Assembly (NCBI RefSeq): GCF_026151205.1
Contig: NC_087076.1
Span: forward strand, 16,711,919-16,775,918
Source: Bolinopsis microptera
Taxonomy: Eukaryota; Ctenophora; Tentaculata; Lobata; Bolinopsidae
Reading direction: 5' to 3'
DNA length: 64,000 bases
Positions 34,490 through 46,700 of the stretch are shown in pieces; position 1 is the stretch's first letter; the number at the start of each line of letters is the position of its first letter. The notes below the pieces were generated by a model. The model worked only from the letters and a program-made list of their open reading frames with translations, was not told the DNA's origin and searched no databases. A program made the translations under genes and the position numbers.

Positions 34490-35416
34490 TTATTGTCTGA
34501 AAGATTTGTACTGTGTAGAGGCATGCTCCCACCCCGTTGAGCAGTGAGAAGAAAGCGACACAGAATCGTCTATTTCCCTGGGATACACTTTATAGTCCAC
34601 CAGTTCATTGTGTGGTATATTGACTCGGATCAGGCCCTTATGTTTGGTATCATCATCTCCTATACACAGTGGACATTGGCCACCACTGTGGGAGTCAACT
34701 GCCCGGTAACCCTGACTGACACTATACGTTTGAATACACTGATGATTAAGTTCCTCAACTTTATCAGAGTTTTCCTTGTCTTCGACAATCAGGGTATTCT
34801 GAGTAATGTTGAGATGGTCGGGCAGTTTCACAGAGCAAAGATCACTGTTTGCCATTCTGAATTTTTTAAGTTCATTGTAATATGAGTCTGGTTTGTTGGA
34901 AATACCACTGTTGACAGACAGGTCATATGCTAGATCAGCACCATAGCTTGGAGCAATTTGACGTAAATCAGCAGCAAGCTTTGAGTAAGATGCATTCAAT
35001 TTCTGATGCAATCTCTCCCTATGATTTTCAGTGCAATGAGGGCTATGGATGGGGCTATCATCTGATCCAACTATAGTTTTATCTTTCAAGGGTGTCTTAT
35101 GTGGTCTCCCATAATTACTTGATGAGCTATCATTCATTATATCTGACAAAGGGATTAGCTGATTGGTGGAACAATTACCATTTGTTGATGCAATTTGGTC
35201 ATAACGTTTATTACCAGCTTTATCTAGGAATTCAATGTAGGTCTTGGTTGGTGTACTGAACGCATAAGGAGGCTGAAAGTCTTGGGCTTTAGATGTGCCA
35301 TTGGCTGTTTGTCGATTTTGAACATTAGAGGAGTCATTCAAAATGTCCCATGCCCTCGCTTGTCCAATTTTTAGTTTTTTTAACAGTTCTTGATTGGATT
35401 TTCTAAGCTCTTCCAT
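34490..35416 (-). CDS. MIIP: MIIP-like protein (migration and invasion-inhibitory protein family)
   Basis: Single coding exon of 308 residues on the minus strand; the ATG at 35416 is preceded by a good acceptor (TTATTTTCAG/CAAC), implying a 5' UTR intron. A short N-terminal helix (MEELRKSNQELLKKLK) is followed by a disordered Ser/Asn-rich region. The C-terminal third matches my recollection of the MIIP C-terminal region: a SNKPDSYYNELKKFRMAN block, a CPLC pair, RVNIPHNEL, and an SLSSHCSTGWEHA block near the end. In vertebrates MIIP restrains cell migration and binds IGFBP2; whether that applies here is unknown. The assignment relies on remembered motif spacing, not on a search. The LINE at 35.5-40 kb lies immediately upstream, in the promoter or in a 5' UTR intron. 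An alternative reading, that this is an inverted LINE ORF1, is less likely given the conserved C-terminal blocks. Confidence 0.6.
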   Translation of the reverse strand: MEELRKSNQELLKKLKIGQARAWDILNDSSNVQNRQTANGTSKAQDFQPPYAFSTPTKTYIEFLDKAGNKRYDQIASTNGNCSTNQLIPLSDIMNDSSSSNYGRPHKTPLKDKTIVGSDDSPIHSPHCTENHRERLHQKLNASYSKLAADLRQIAPSYGADLAYDLSVNSGISNKPDSYYNELKKFRMANSDLCSVKLPDHLNITQNTLIVEDKENSDKVEELNHQCIQTYSVSQGYRAVDSHSGGQCPLCIGDDDTKHKGLIRVNIPHNELVDYKVYPREIDDSVSLSSHCSTGWEHASTQYKSFRQ

Positions 35417-35660
35417 GTTGCTGAAAATAATTGTTAATGCTGTTCAGTGTTGTAGTTCCTTGTAATTTTATTAATGTCCCTAAACAAAATCCCTGAAATT
35501 AGTCAGGAAGAATGAGGTTGCAAGAGACATTCATGGGTGATATTTTTTAAATTTTTGTTCCAAGACTGATGTCTAGTCCAATTCGACGCACCTCTTGGTA
35601 GATTATATAAACCTACAAATATTACATAACTGATGTAAAGGCCTCATTTGCCCTCGCAAC

Positions 35661-36044
35661 ATGAGGACTAAACTTCTGTGCCCTGATAGTTTTTCTGGTG
35701 ATGCTAGAGCTCTTGACTTTACAAACAATTGTATTGAAAAACTTGTACTTTTCCTTCACAAGTGGGCACCTGGAGCTGATATTAAAATTGTTAACTTATT
35801 ACCTCGGGAGAGTTTCTCCAGAAACAAGGTTATAACTGATATCAATGAGTGTATATCAAATCTGCAAAGAAAATACACCTATGTAAAACTGCTCTCAACC
35901 GAGACCAATCGTTTCTTGTTTAGTGATAAGAAAGGCTTTAGAAAATCGTCATTTTTTAGTAGTTATGGAGAGGATAATGTCCATCTCAATGATTATGGCA
36001 TAGTGAAATTAGCAAGGCACTTGAAGTATCATGCACACCATTAG
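35661..36044 (+). CDS. LINE ORF1 C-terminal part, SGNH-esterase-like
   Basis: 127 codons. The stretch ending GEDNVHLNDYGIVKLARHLK has the Asp-x-x-His block and helix typical of the SGNH/GDSL esterase domain found in ORF1 of CR1-like elements. The N-terminal part with the nucleophile Ser is not present in frame, so ORF1 is 5' truncated or frameshifted. Confidence 0.7.
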   Translation: MRTKLLCPDSFSGDARALDFTNNCIEKLVLFLHKWAPGADIKIVNLLPRESFSRNKVITDINECISNLQRKYTYVKLLSTETNRFLFSDKKGFRKSSFFSSYGEDNVHLNDYGIVKLARHLKYHAHH

Positions 36045-36199
36045 AATACTGCTGAATACTGACATAACACTCCTACCATCAGTTTTATTTTTACAGTACG
36101 ACATCCAGACAAATACAACCTGCTTTTATTCTGTTTTTTAGTTTAAACACAACTTTACAACTTTTATTCATTCCATTGTGAATTAATAAGATTCACAAG

Positions 36200-39182
36200 A
36201 TGACAAATTTTAATAATGCAGCTGATAGGTTTCACAACCTCTGCATTGGTCATTGTAACATTCAAGGAGGGCTTCTCAATTTAGCTAAAAGTAATGAACT
36301 TTCCCAACTTATTAGAGATCATAAATTAGACATACTTTCCCTAAATGAGATGAATCTTAATGATACTATTGACACAGACACCATAAATATTCCTTCCTCC
36401 TTCAACCTTATGCGATGCGACAGGCCAAACAGTTCTAGGGGTGGTTGTGGCTTAATGATAAACAAAAAACTAGCTTACACAGAATTAGTTATGGATAGTA
36501 AGCTTGATAACATTGAAGCATTATGGGTGAAGCTTAAGAATAGCAAGATCAATGTTTGCTGCTTCTATCGCTCTGGAAATTATTGCAGTGTTGATAACTT
36601 TATTGAATACATTCATTTTTGCATGAAAAAATTGAATGGGAAAAAGGTTATCTGGATTGGGGATATAAACATTGACCAGAATAATATCTCATCCGCCCAG
36701 TACAAAAAATTAGATATGACCTTGAGATGTTACAATCTAGTTCAAACCATTCAAGGGATAACTAGAGTTGCTAAACGTGGAGACAATTTTACCCAGACTA
36801 CTATTGATGTAATATTCACTAACTGTTATGCAGATTTTGTCCAATCTTCTGTTCTTGATGAACGTATAGGAGATCATCAAGCTATTATGTGTGAGATAGA
36901 TTGTAAAGTACCTATAGCTCCTAAATTTGAGAAGGTTGAAATTAGAAATCATTGTAAACGTAATGTTAAACAATTCTTAGACTATCTAGATACCTGTTCT
37001 GATTACAGTCCACTATTGGAAAGTACAGATGTTGAAGCTATCACTGCTGGCCTTTGTCATCATATTGAACAGGCATATGCAACCTTCTTCCCTTGCAAGA
37101 CCATAGAAAGGCATGAAAAGTTCATACATAAACCTTCTACTGAACTTTTAAATGCCATTAATCATACACATTTTCTTCTAAAGAAATTCCGTAAAAAGAA
37201 GGATAAGAGAGACAATGGAAATTGCAATGAATGTGGTACATGTAGCAAATGTATAAAGTGTAATGAGGCCTGGGATTGCTACAAGATTCAGAGAAATATT
37301 AGAAATAAATTAGCTAAAACCTGCAAAAAGGCTAATGTAATCGATGATCTACAAGTTAAAAGTGCCAAGAATGATCTTAAAGGGATATGGAAAACTATCA
37401 AACTGGCATCAAATATGACCCCTGGTACAACTAATTGTCAAACTACCAATGAGAATGATCCTGAGCTATTTAACTTTCATTTTGCAAATGTTGGATCAAG
37501 ATTACAAAATCAGGCCCCCAATATTGAAAGAGTTAGTTTTACTGATTTTTTACCTCTTAGAACTTCTAATATCTCATTTGATAGATTCCAAGAAATAAAT
37601 GAAACTGATATCCTAATGTATGTCGAAACGCTCAAGAATGACAAGGCCTCATATGACAATGTGCCTCTATTTTTACTTAAGCAAGCTGTACCACACATGA
37701 CACATAGTTGAGCCACTGACCCACATTGTCAATCTGAGCCTTAATACAGGTGTTGTACCAACCCTTTGTAAAAAAGCTAGAGTAACTCCCATCCATAAGG
37801 CAGGAATGAAAGATGATCCTAATAATTACAGGCCAATATCCATCCTTCCACTTGTAGGAAAACTTATAGAATACTTTGTCGGCAAGCAACTCACTGATTA
37901 CATGGAAGAAAACAAACTTTTCATCCGGCATCAATATGGCTTTCGGAAAAATCACTCCACAACTTATCTGATGTACGATCTGATGGACGAAATATATATG
38001 AGTAAATCTAAGTCTTATAAACCAGGAATCATCTTTCTTGATCTTAAGAAGGCCTTTGACACAGTGAATCATGAAATATTGCTTCAAAAATTGGCATATT
38101 ATGGAATTGGTGGCATTGCTTTAACCTGGTTTAAGAACTTCTTATCTTGTAGATATCAATGCACAAGGATCAATGGCAAAATAAGCTCATTTTTAGAAGT
38201 TCTGAGTGGTGTACCACAAGGAAGCATCATTGGGCCTATATTATTTAGTATCTTCATAAATGACATCATTTATGCCTGTAACCTATCTAAGCCCTTTCTA
38301 TTTGCAGATGATGGTGCACTATTCTTTGATCAAACCTGCAGAAGCACATTTATAAACATGAAAATAGAACTTATGACAATCTTTAAATGGCTCAGTGTAA
38401 ATAAATTATCACTCAATGAAACGAAGACTGAATTCCTATTGTTTGATTCTGTTGATCAACATGATGAATTAACCATTGAATGTAATGAGGTAACTTTCAC
38501 AATCAAGGAGTGCAAAGAGACAAAATATCTTGGCCTCATTCTAGATAGTAAATTAAACTTCAAAAGCCATGTAGATTATATTATTAAGAAGGTCATGAAG
38601 AGAATTGGTGCCATGTATAGAAGTAAAGCACTGCTACCCATTAAATATAGGAAAATGTTTGCCAATGCACTCATGTTGCCACAATTCGATTATTTAGACA
38701 CGATCTATTGTAGAGCTGGCAAGACAAAACTTGCTGAACTTGACACTCTGTACAAAAAGGTAGCCAAAATAGCTCTCAACGTTCCACAAACAGAGAGCAG
38801 CCTTAATGTTTATAGAGACATGAAATGGTTACCACTCCATCTTAGACGACAACTCCATCTGTCAAATTATATGTTTAGAATCATCCATGACAATTGTCCT
38901 ACAAACTTTATGAACAAATTTAGTTACATATCAGGAGGTAGTAGGAGCGGCGAAAGCTGCAACCTATATGTTAATAGATCAACATCACATAAAAACTTTC
39001 AATACTTGGGGGCAAAATGTTGGAATAATGTTCCAACAGATCTACGAAATCTGCCCGATGTTAAAAGCTTAAGTGATTCGTATAAGAAACAGCTACTCTC
39101 ATCTATAACAACAGACCCTAATTATACCGTCGACAATTCATATGACAAATTTTACACTGCAATCATAGTCGACGATAACTAA
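36200..39182 (+). pseudogene. LINE ORF2: AP endonuclease plus reverse transcriptase, one frameshift
   Basis: The frame opens at ATG 36200 and stays open to TGA 37709. It resumes in another frame (from about 37700, reading VEPLTHIVNLSLNTGVVP) and continues to TAA at 39180. Endonuclease marks: GHCNIQGG, SLNEMNL with the catalytic Glu, GDINID, IDVIFTN and GDHQAI with the Asp-His pair. RT marks: YRPISILP, FLDLKKAFDTVNH, GVPQGSIIGPILFSIFINDI and FADDGALF. A Cys-rich CNECGTCSKCIKCNEAWDC stretch lies between the domains (about 37225-37275). Apart from the one-base frame change near 37700 the ORF is intact at roughly 1000 residues, so it was active recently or is damaged only by a sequencing error. 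Confidence 0.92.
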
Positions 39183-40159
39183 GTATCTTCTAATTCTTTT
39201 AAATCTGAGGCATATATAATTGATGTATCGAAAGGATTTTCCCTTTTTTTACCACCTTACCATTTTGATTGATTTTGCACATGACTGACATGTTTTAACT
39301 GGAGGAAGGGTTCGCACAGTGGTAGTTTTATAAACCACTTTTAATTTATTGACCTATCATACCTAGTGGTAGTTTTATAGACCACATTTAATTTATTTAC
39401 TTATTATACTTAGTATTTATTTTTGGTGACTGTATCACCCAGTTTTAATTGTACAGTTTATTGACGACACATTGACTGAATGTTATTTTATATTCTAATT
39501 TATATTCTAGATATTTTATTTATTTTTCAACAGACGACAACTTCCTGTTTTTTCTTCTATATTAGTTACTCATATCTCTTTTACAGACTTTTTTACAAGG
39601 AAATTGACAGATGATACTCACATTAGGCATTCATTATTGCATCTAAATTATTTCACTTGCATTAGGTTTAGAAATTTATTCTCTGGTTAACAGATTTCAA
39701 ATGTTTAATTAATTTGTAGCTTATGACAGTAAGGTATATAAGAAGTTATTTAATTTTGCTTGGGCTATTATATTGACTATTGAGGTTTAATGATGATATG
39801 GAATTTGAATTCTATATAAATTTACACTATGTGGTTGGGGCATTTTGCATAGTAAATATGGTTACTACTCCTATATATCATATTATTTGATTGGTATTCG
39901 ATTTCTGATTATTTCTCTAGGAATATGATTATTATATCTCAATTTGGCTTTAGGTAGGGTGCCCCGCTAAAAGAACTGGATTCTTCCAGGAAGCATCCCG
40001 TGCACAGACCTTGGTCTACATATATATTAAATTATTAACCATTCATTCTGTATGTGCACGAAAATTTATTTCAATCAATTTGTGGGGAGGGGGTGCCAAC
40101 AGGGGGCGCTTTTTTCGGCAGGGGGGCGCCAACAGGCAACGTTACGCCACTGGTTTAAA

Positions 40160-40545
40160 GGGTTTCGAATAGCCGTTCAGGGCCAGCTAGAGAACGGGTT
40201 GAAAAAGTCACGTGACAGTCGAGTGTAGAGTGATTAATCATCATCCAGTGCATCGCAAAATATAGTATGTAATAGTGCGTAATATGCGAGCGCGCTAAAT
40301 CACTCTACAGTTGATCTTCGAGATTTTTCTAAAAGGCCCTCCAACAGTTGAGACCAAATTTATTTGAATCAATGCATTTTCCGAATCACCCCTACAACAT
40401 AATGATATTGGTGAAAAACTGTCTCGATCATGTGATATGACTGTATAAGGAAGTTGGTATAATTTCTCGTTAGGGTTAGGGTTTCAGCGTATGCTTTTGT
40501 TAAAGATTGGGTTAGCCGTTAGGGTTAAGGTTGGGATTTATCTGG
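40160..40545 (+). repeat. Inverted repeat block, left, with telomere-like TTAGGG tract
   Basis: In plus orientation the order of sub-blocks is: a CACGTGACAGTCGAGTGTAG block, an AAATCACTCTACAGTTGATC block, a GTGAAAAACTGTCTCGATC block, then a GTTAGGGTTAGGGTTTCAGC block. The same sub-blocks occur inverted at 43020-43405 but in circularly permuted order. Confidence 0.85.
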
Positions 40546-43019
40546 CACACCAGTCCCTGTGCGCTGCGCTCTTTTCAATATAAATAAAATGACATCACTG
40601 TTCCTACTGAACAAAACCGTACCAAAGGGCAAAGTCCTATTGCACTTAAAGGGTAAGAGCTCCTCTGATCTTGGACATTACATTTTTAATCGATCCATCC
40701 CAATGCATGCTCTGTTCGCTGTTAAAACGGCTGAAGGATCATATCAACATTAACTACGTCGTACCGACAGAAATGGTAAAGTCGAAAAAGGGTGAAAAAG
40801 AAACTAAACAATGTACTGAAGAACTTAGTCATTAGTGATACAGAGTCACAAACTCTGGATATGATGTTATTGTAATTCCTGAGTAATGTATTGCAGCTTA
40901 ATCTGTAATGCTCAGACGGGTAGACTAAATTTGTCGTTCCTGAGGTAAATGGAATGGAAAATGGTCTCGAAAAGTCGAAAAATGTTACTAATATAAAATT
41001 GTTGTAGACTAAAAATTTGCGAAATATGTGACTCAAATTATTGATTAAGTAAAACAAAATTTAAGTAAAACAAAATTTAAATTTTATTACCATTACAATG
41101 AATAATGATATAATAATAAATATAAGTAACAAAAGTTATGGTAACAAAAGTTATGGGAACCTTGGAGGACTTCGCCGCTTTGACGCGCCGCGCAAACTAG
41201 CTTCGCAGAGCAACGATCTTGATGGGTTGACACCGTCAATCAATGGTAACCAAATTTATTGTAATTTATTTGTTATTGTGGCCTTAAGGTAAACGTATAC
41301 GTAAGCCTTTTTTCGTACCTCACGATCCTCAATCCTCATTTCATGTAGGCGAAAGCCACAGTATAGTAACCTAGCTTGCTAATCTATTGCTTGCTTCTCT
41401 CACATATCTTCAGGAAGCTTAAAAAGAGCGCCGTGCATAGGGATTGGCGTGCCAGGTATCAATATTGAATATGCAAACGGCAAAGAAATGGATTTACTTA
41501 GGAAACTTACCTAGCTTGATAGTTTTTTGTTCGCTACTCTGATCTTACGTATAGTATACAGTATATTCGAGACGCTGGAAAAGGTAAAGAGCGTCGCGCA
41601 TTGAGATTAACGTGCCAGGTAATTCAAGGTGTGAATTACCTGGGGACTTTAGGCTATCAATTATTATGTTCATTGTTACTGGGCCGCGCTCAGCCTGTCA
41701 TTCCGCCTAATCCATAATCTAGATCTCTATTGATAGCCTGAGGTACCCAGGTAAGTTCATTGTAGCGCAATGCACTACTGGGTCGCGCTCGCAATATCCA
41801 ATAATGCTTCTCGCAACCTTCCGTACTCCGTAGATCGGCAAGATGCATTGTAGGTTTACAACCTACCAGGACGGGTAGGTTGTTTGGCTGAGCGATTTAG
41901 TAGGAGCGCCAGTAGCGCGCCCTTTCGCTAGCAGTAGCGCGTGTCACGAAGTAAGCGTTACTGGGCCGCGCTCAGCCTGTCATTCCGCCGAATCTCTATT
42001 CTGTTATGTTTATGAACATAAAAGCCTGAGGTCCCCAGGTAAAGTAAGCGTAGCTACACATGGCTATGTGAAAGTATCACCCCGCCATACTCGTTAAGTG
42101 ATACTCGTAAAATATTTGCATTTGTTCCAAATATTAAAACCGTCAAAAAGTCCAACTCTGCGCCCGTATTAGTAAATTTTTTTATTATATTATTCGTTGT
42201 ATAAAGATCTATCTACTTGTGAAACAAGCGCGTCACGCAGTACGCGTAGACACATGGCTATGTGAACTTACCTAGCTTGCTAGTTTATTTATTGCTCGCT
42301 TCTTTCACGTATTTCTTTTTTACGTACTTCTATCCTTGCTCCTTGCTCCTGTTCAGGAAGCTTGAAAAGAGCGCCGCATGCATGACAGAGATTGGCGCGG
42401 CGAGCCATGCAGGTAATATAATACTAAGTTGACGTGTTTCAACCAAAATTAAACGGGCCCAGGAATCGTTTTATGATTACTTTCGAGGCACCTTGAAAAA
42501 ATCTACTCACGCTATTGTACTTTTCACGGAGAAATACTTATGACCTGTAGCGTTTTTGAGCTTGTTAGTATCTTTTAAAAGTATTCAAAGTGATTTGTAT
42601 ATAAGTGCATATATTGATTCTGAATACATTGCAAAAGATTTGACCTCGATTCATGAGGTTTGAAAGAAGTTAAAGCAATGCGCGCAATTTGGGGAGTGTG
42701 CTTTCGGTGGAGATATAACCTGTGCCATTAAAGAAACAACATAAATTAAAACGAATCTGATCCCGCCTGTTAACAGTTAAATTAACAAATTGCCTAATAG
42801 TAATAATAACAGCAACTTAAGTGCTCGACATTTTTGATCTCTGAATTTAGCGATCTGTGATCTGGGATGATCAATATAATAATTAATCATTTTACACTTG
42901 TTATCACGTTACTAACTTTAAAACATTTTCTATTTGGCTCCGATGAATGCAAATGTCCTGTTTGGTGATTCGGAATAAGCGTTAACAGATAAGAAAAATG
43001 TCGAACCCGAATGGTTTCA

Positions 43020-43405
43020 CTTGGATGATGATTAATCACTCTACACTCGACTGTCACGTGACTTTTTCTACTCGTTCCCTAGCTGGTCCTGAACGACTAT
43101 TCGAAACCCTAACCCTCTAATCTGATCCCAACCCTAACCCTAACCCAATCCTTAATAAAAGCATACGCTGAAACCCTAACCCTAACGAGAAATTGGACTA
43201 ACTTCCTTATACGGTCATATCACGTGATCGAGACAGTTTTTCACCAATATCTCGTCAGGGGAGCATTTTAACCCTATGTCATAGGGGGTGATTCGGAATC
43301 AGCGTCCGAAAATACATCGATTGAAGTTGGTTTCAACTGTCGGGGCCCTTTTAGAACAATCTCGAAGATCGACTGTAGAGTGATTTAGCACGCTCGGTTT
43401 CACTT
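43020..43405 (-). repeat. Inverted repeat block, right, with telomere-like CCCTAA tracts
   Basis: Reverse-complement relative of 40160-40545. Reading plus strand, the CTACACTCGACTGTCACGTG block comes first, followed by CCCTAA-rich DNA (43105-43185), then GATCGAGACAGTTTTTCAC and finally GATCGACTGTAGAGTGATTT. Relative to the left block, the first sub-block has moved to the other end, as expected if both were cut from a tandem array. Confidence 0.85.
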
Positions 43406-43702
43406 GCCAGGGGCCCGTTTAGAAAAATCCCGACATTCGATTGTACAGTGTAAAGTGATTAAGCACACTCAAGACAAAATATTTGTATAACTATAAGATC
43501 TAAAATAGTAACATTATCAGTAATTGTTCTTATTGTTATAAATATCCCAAATGAGGGTTTCAAGAGATTGAGTAAGTATAATAAATTACAAACTGTTCAT
43601 AAAATTCTTATCACATATCATTGATCATGCTGTTCATGCATAATATAGTTTTACTATTATATAGTCTTTCCCAATTTTCCACGATTTAATGGCTAATACT
43701 GT

Positions 43703-46700
43703 TTAAGCAACACACCATCCGAAAATTCTGAAGAAATCTGGTGTGCTCACCCAACCTGTTCGAAGTTTATAATCGTCTCCCGGATAGTAAACTCTGCTTA
43801 TCGCAGCCTGAAAGAGCAAACCAAGCGTTTAATTGAATATAGTGTACCTCATCGCACGCCAATTTGGACTCGTCGACGGTCTTGATATTTATATTTATAT
43901 TTATATAATCATAATAATATTTGAAACAAATATTTTACGAGTATCACCCGTTAATTGTTAATATATAAATATAACTTTATTCAACACCTGCTAAAGTGAC
44001 TAAGTCTGATCAACATACAAGAGATGATGAAACTGAAACTGACAGCAAAATAAACGTTATTCTCACCTTGTTATTATCAAATATCATAACTTCCTTTTCC
44101 TCGGTGTCCCCTCGTGTCCTCATGTACTCATATGCCGCCTGAAACTGGCTATCCCCCATTTCTTGACCAATAACATCTTTTCCATTTCCAACTGTTGTGG
44201 TCTTGACTTGACGACCCTGGTAGCAGTGTATAAATTGATTTCAGTATCTAAGAGTAAGAAGACTGAAACAGTTGGAAATTCACTTACCAATAATTCCACT
44301 CACTGTGCCAAGCTTCTTAGAAATCAAAAAATCGATAAGGTGATGGGATGTGATGGGCTCGGATTTCCTTAAAATTAAGGAAATTTTACAAACCATGTTA
44401 CTTCTAATTTATAATATGCTATTTACTAAACGGTAAATCGTTTACTGCATTGAGACGATAAGAGGACCAAAATAACTAATGACGATCCTGTCTAAGAGTT
44501 CAGGAATTACTACACTGTGATGATTACATTTACAGTCCGATAAACTAGAAAATTTATATCCCACCTTTCGGGTCCATGTCACTATATAATGTTTCGTAGG
44601 AGACACGACGAGCGTTGTTTTAGCGCAGATGTCCTTGTTACTTTTACACGGTCCCTTGTAGTGGTTGAAAGCAGATTTTACCCTGGTACCGGCAGGAAGG
44701 TTGAAGTATGACGACAAGGTTGCTGTTTGGCGGGGGAAAAGGACCATGTCCCATTCGTAAATCAATACCTTGTCTTTAATGATGAGAACAACGAATTTCC
44801 CTGCTGAAATCGATGTATTTAAGAAGCCACAAAAATGCTTTATATTCATAATTGATCATGATAATGGTCTGCAATACCATTGTTATATTATAATTAATAC
44901 GTATTTTAAAACGTGTAGTATTGCACAGTGTACAACTACAAAGTTGTACCAGACTACAATTAATACAATACTAAACTCTGGTTCTTTTATTTGTTTTACC
45001 CCTATTAGTAAATATGATTTTGGTAACTAACTATCAAACGCAGCATCAACTACACCAGTGGCCCCTTGAAAGACCTCGGCTGTTCGTTTTGGATAGCCAC
45101 CTTGCATAGCTAATGATGTTGCATCGTACCTGGGCGTTTTAAACTTTATTCTTTAAATTTTATCCGATAGATTAATGAACAACTCCAAAAATTAGACACA
45201 CATTACACATTATATGGGGTCTGAGCCCTGAAATTCGAAATATTTCGTTTTGATTATTGTGTCTGCAGAAAACTTCCTTACTCTCCGTAAATCCAGTATT
45301 GACTTACATCCAAGTATAACCGTGCGAGATGAGGAATATTTTGTCGTTTTGTGGAGAGATCTTCCTGTCGTAGAAGTATAAAGCTGCATCGATAGAATCA
45401 AGGCAGTTACTGGGGTAAGGCAGTCGGGCACCGTATTGAACAGTTTCAGCGAGCCCCTTAATATCTTCATAGTCAAGACTGGTCGAATGGAGTGGAATAG
45501 CTGACCCTAACCGTTGTTTTACTTCGTCTCCTGCCGTATACAACATTTTAACTTGTCTTTTCTTTAAAATATAAATCATTCAAGCTAAGAATAGCGGAAA
45601 AGAAAAGGTTGAAAATAACTTTAGAATCTGAAAAAGAAAGCTAGATATACGCTCTTGCACAGATTCTGTCAACAAGACTAATCCTATCCAGTAGGACTTT
45701 ATTCGACCGGAAATTGCGAAAACGGACATAATTTTGAACGGACATTAAAATGAACGCTTGAAGGCATTCATTTAATGCATTTAATTTTAATTTAACCACC
45801 TTGTCGGAATTTATTTCAACGGGCATTCTATTGAACGCTAGAGCTTCCAGCATCCAATTTATAATGTCCGTTCAAATAAAGTCCGATAAGGTAATCATTT
45901 GAACCGCAAAAATGGGCCAATCTCCGGCCTCTTTCACTTTAAGCTTATACTAAACTCTCAGTAAAATCTAACCCACCTACTAAAGAAATATACAATCAAC
46001 ACCAAACCATATGCTGGGTGATTGAAAAAATCAATCGATACATGACACAATCGATACATGACACAATCGATACATGACAAGAAGATCGCCGAGATCAGCC
46101 TGAGGGCATCGTATACCATCTATTTGTCCAGACACACTACCATATGGACAGATGATTGGGAGTTAGTCAAGAGACCAGTAATAGCATAGTAGGAGCGTAG
46201 AATGTTTGGGCCCAGAAAAACATGTTTAATACCGCTATGAAGTATGAACCCGTGATAAGCCGGGGACTACTATGATAGTGATGATGCTGTGTTGTTGAAA
46301 GACCTTCGACCAATCAAAGATGTACCTCATCACGCCAAGCAATTATGCTTGTAGGTGAATATACACTTATAAAGTACAACAACTTTAAAACACTCCTGAA
46401 TAGTGAATAGTATTAGTGATTCTACGATATATCTTACCGTACTGCACTGAAATAGCATCAATGTCATCCTCATCAAGTGCTACCACATTGTAAGCTTTTT
46501 CGTGTTCGTACCTTAAAATTATCAAATTATAGGATGAAAACACATTTGACATGATAATCTACGCTAAATGACTTGTGATCATACACATCATGTATGCAGA
46601 CATGTCAAAATCAAAGATTTTTCAAGAAAGAAGATTTTTCAATTTACAAGACATCAATACTATTACTAATACTCAAATAGAAACTAACTTTTCGTTCATG

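Larger units (their letters stand above)
35480..40070 (+). mobile_element. Near-complete CR1/L2-type LINE
   Basis: Element inferred from the coding blocks at 35661-36044 (ORF1 C-terminal esterase-like) and 36200-39182 (ORF2, one frameshift). An AT-rich 3' region follows to about 40070. The 3' region has a direct repeat of a GTGGTAGTTTTATA...CCAC block at about 39321 and 39366. Both edges are approximate because no target duplication was identified. Confidence 0.8.
40080..43500. repeat. Gene-free region of inverted, permuted and degenerate repeats
   Basis: Bounded by two inverted related blocks (40160-40545 and 43020-43405). Between them several motifs recur: GGGCCGCGCTCAGCCTGTCA (41689, 41965), AAGAGCGCCG...GATTGGCG...CAGGTA (about 41425, 41590, 42368), TTACCTAGCTTG (41507, 42267), and the hairpin ACACATGGCTATGTG (42056, 42251). 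No exon was supported. The pattern suggests decayed non-autonomous transposons or satellite remnants. Confidence 0.75.

Noticed and set aside
36737-38087. Minus-strand frames of 68-136 codons
   Set aside because: Shadows of the LINE ORF2 in the opposite strand.
34490-39182. Interpretation of the minus-strand 308-codon frame as an inverted 5' part (twin-primed) of the adjacent LINE
   Set aside because: Its C-terminal third has MIIP-like blocks and a splice acceptor precedes its ATG; kept as the less likely alternative.
46028-46082. Regularly repeated unit that could suggest a CRISPR-like array
   Set aside because: Only three contiguous copies without spacers, in an intron of a eukaryotic gene.
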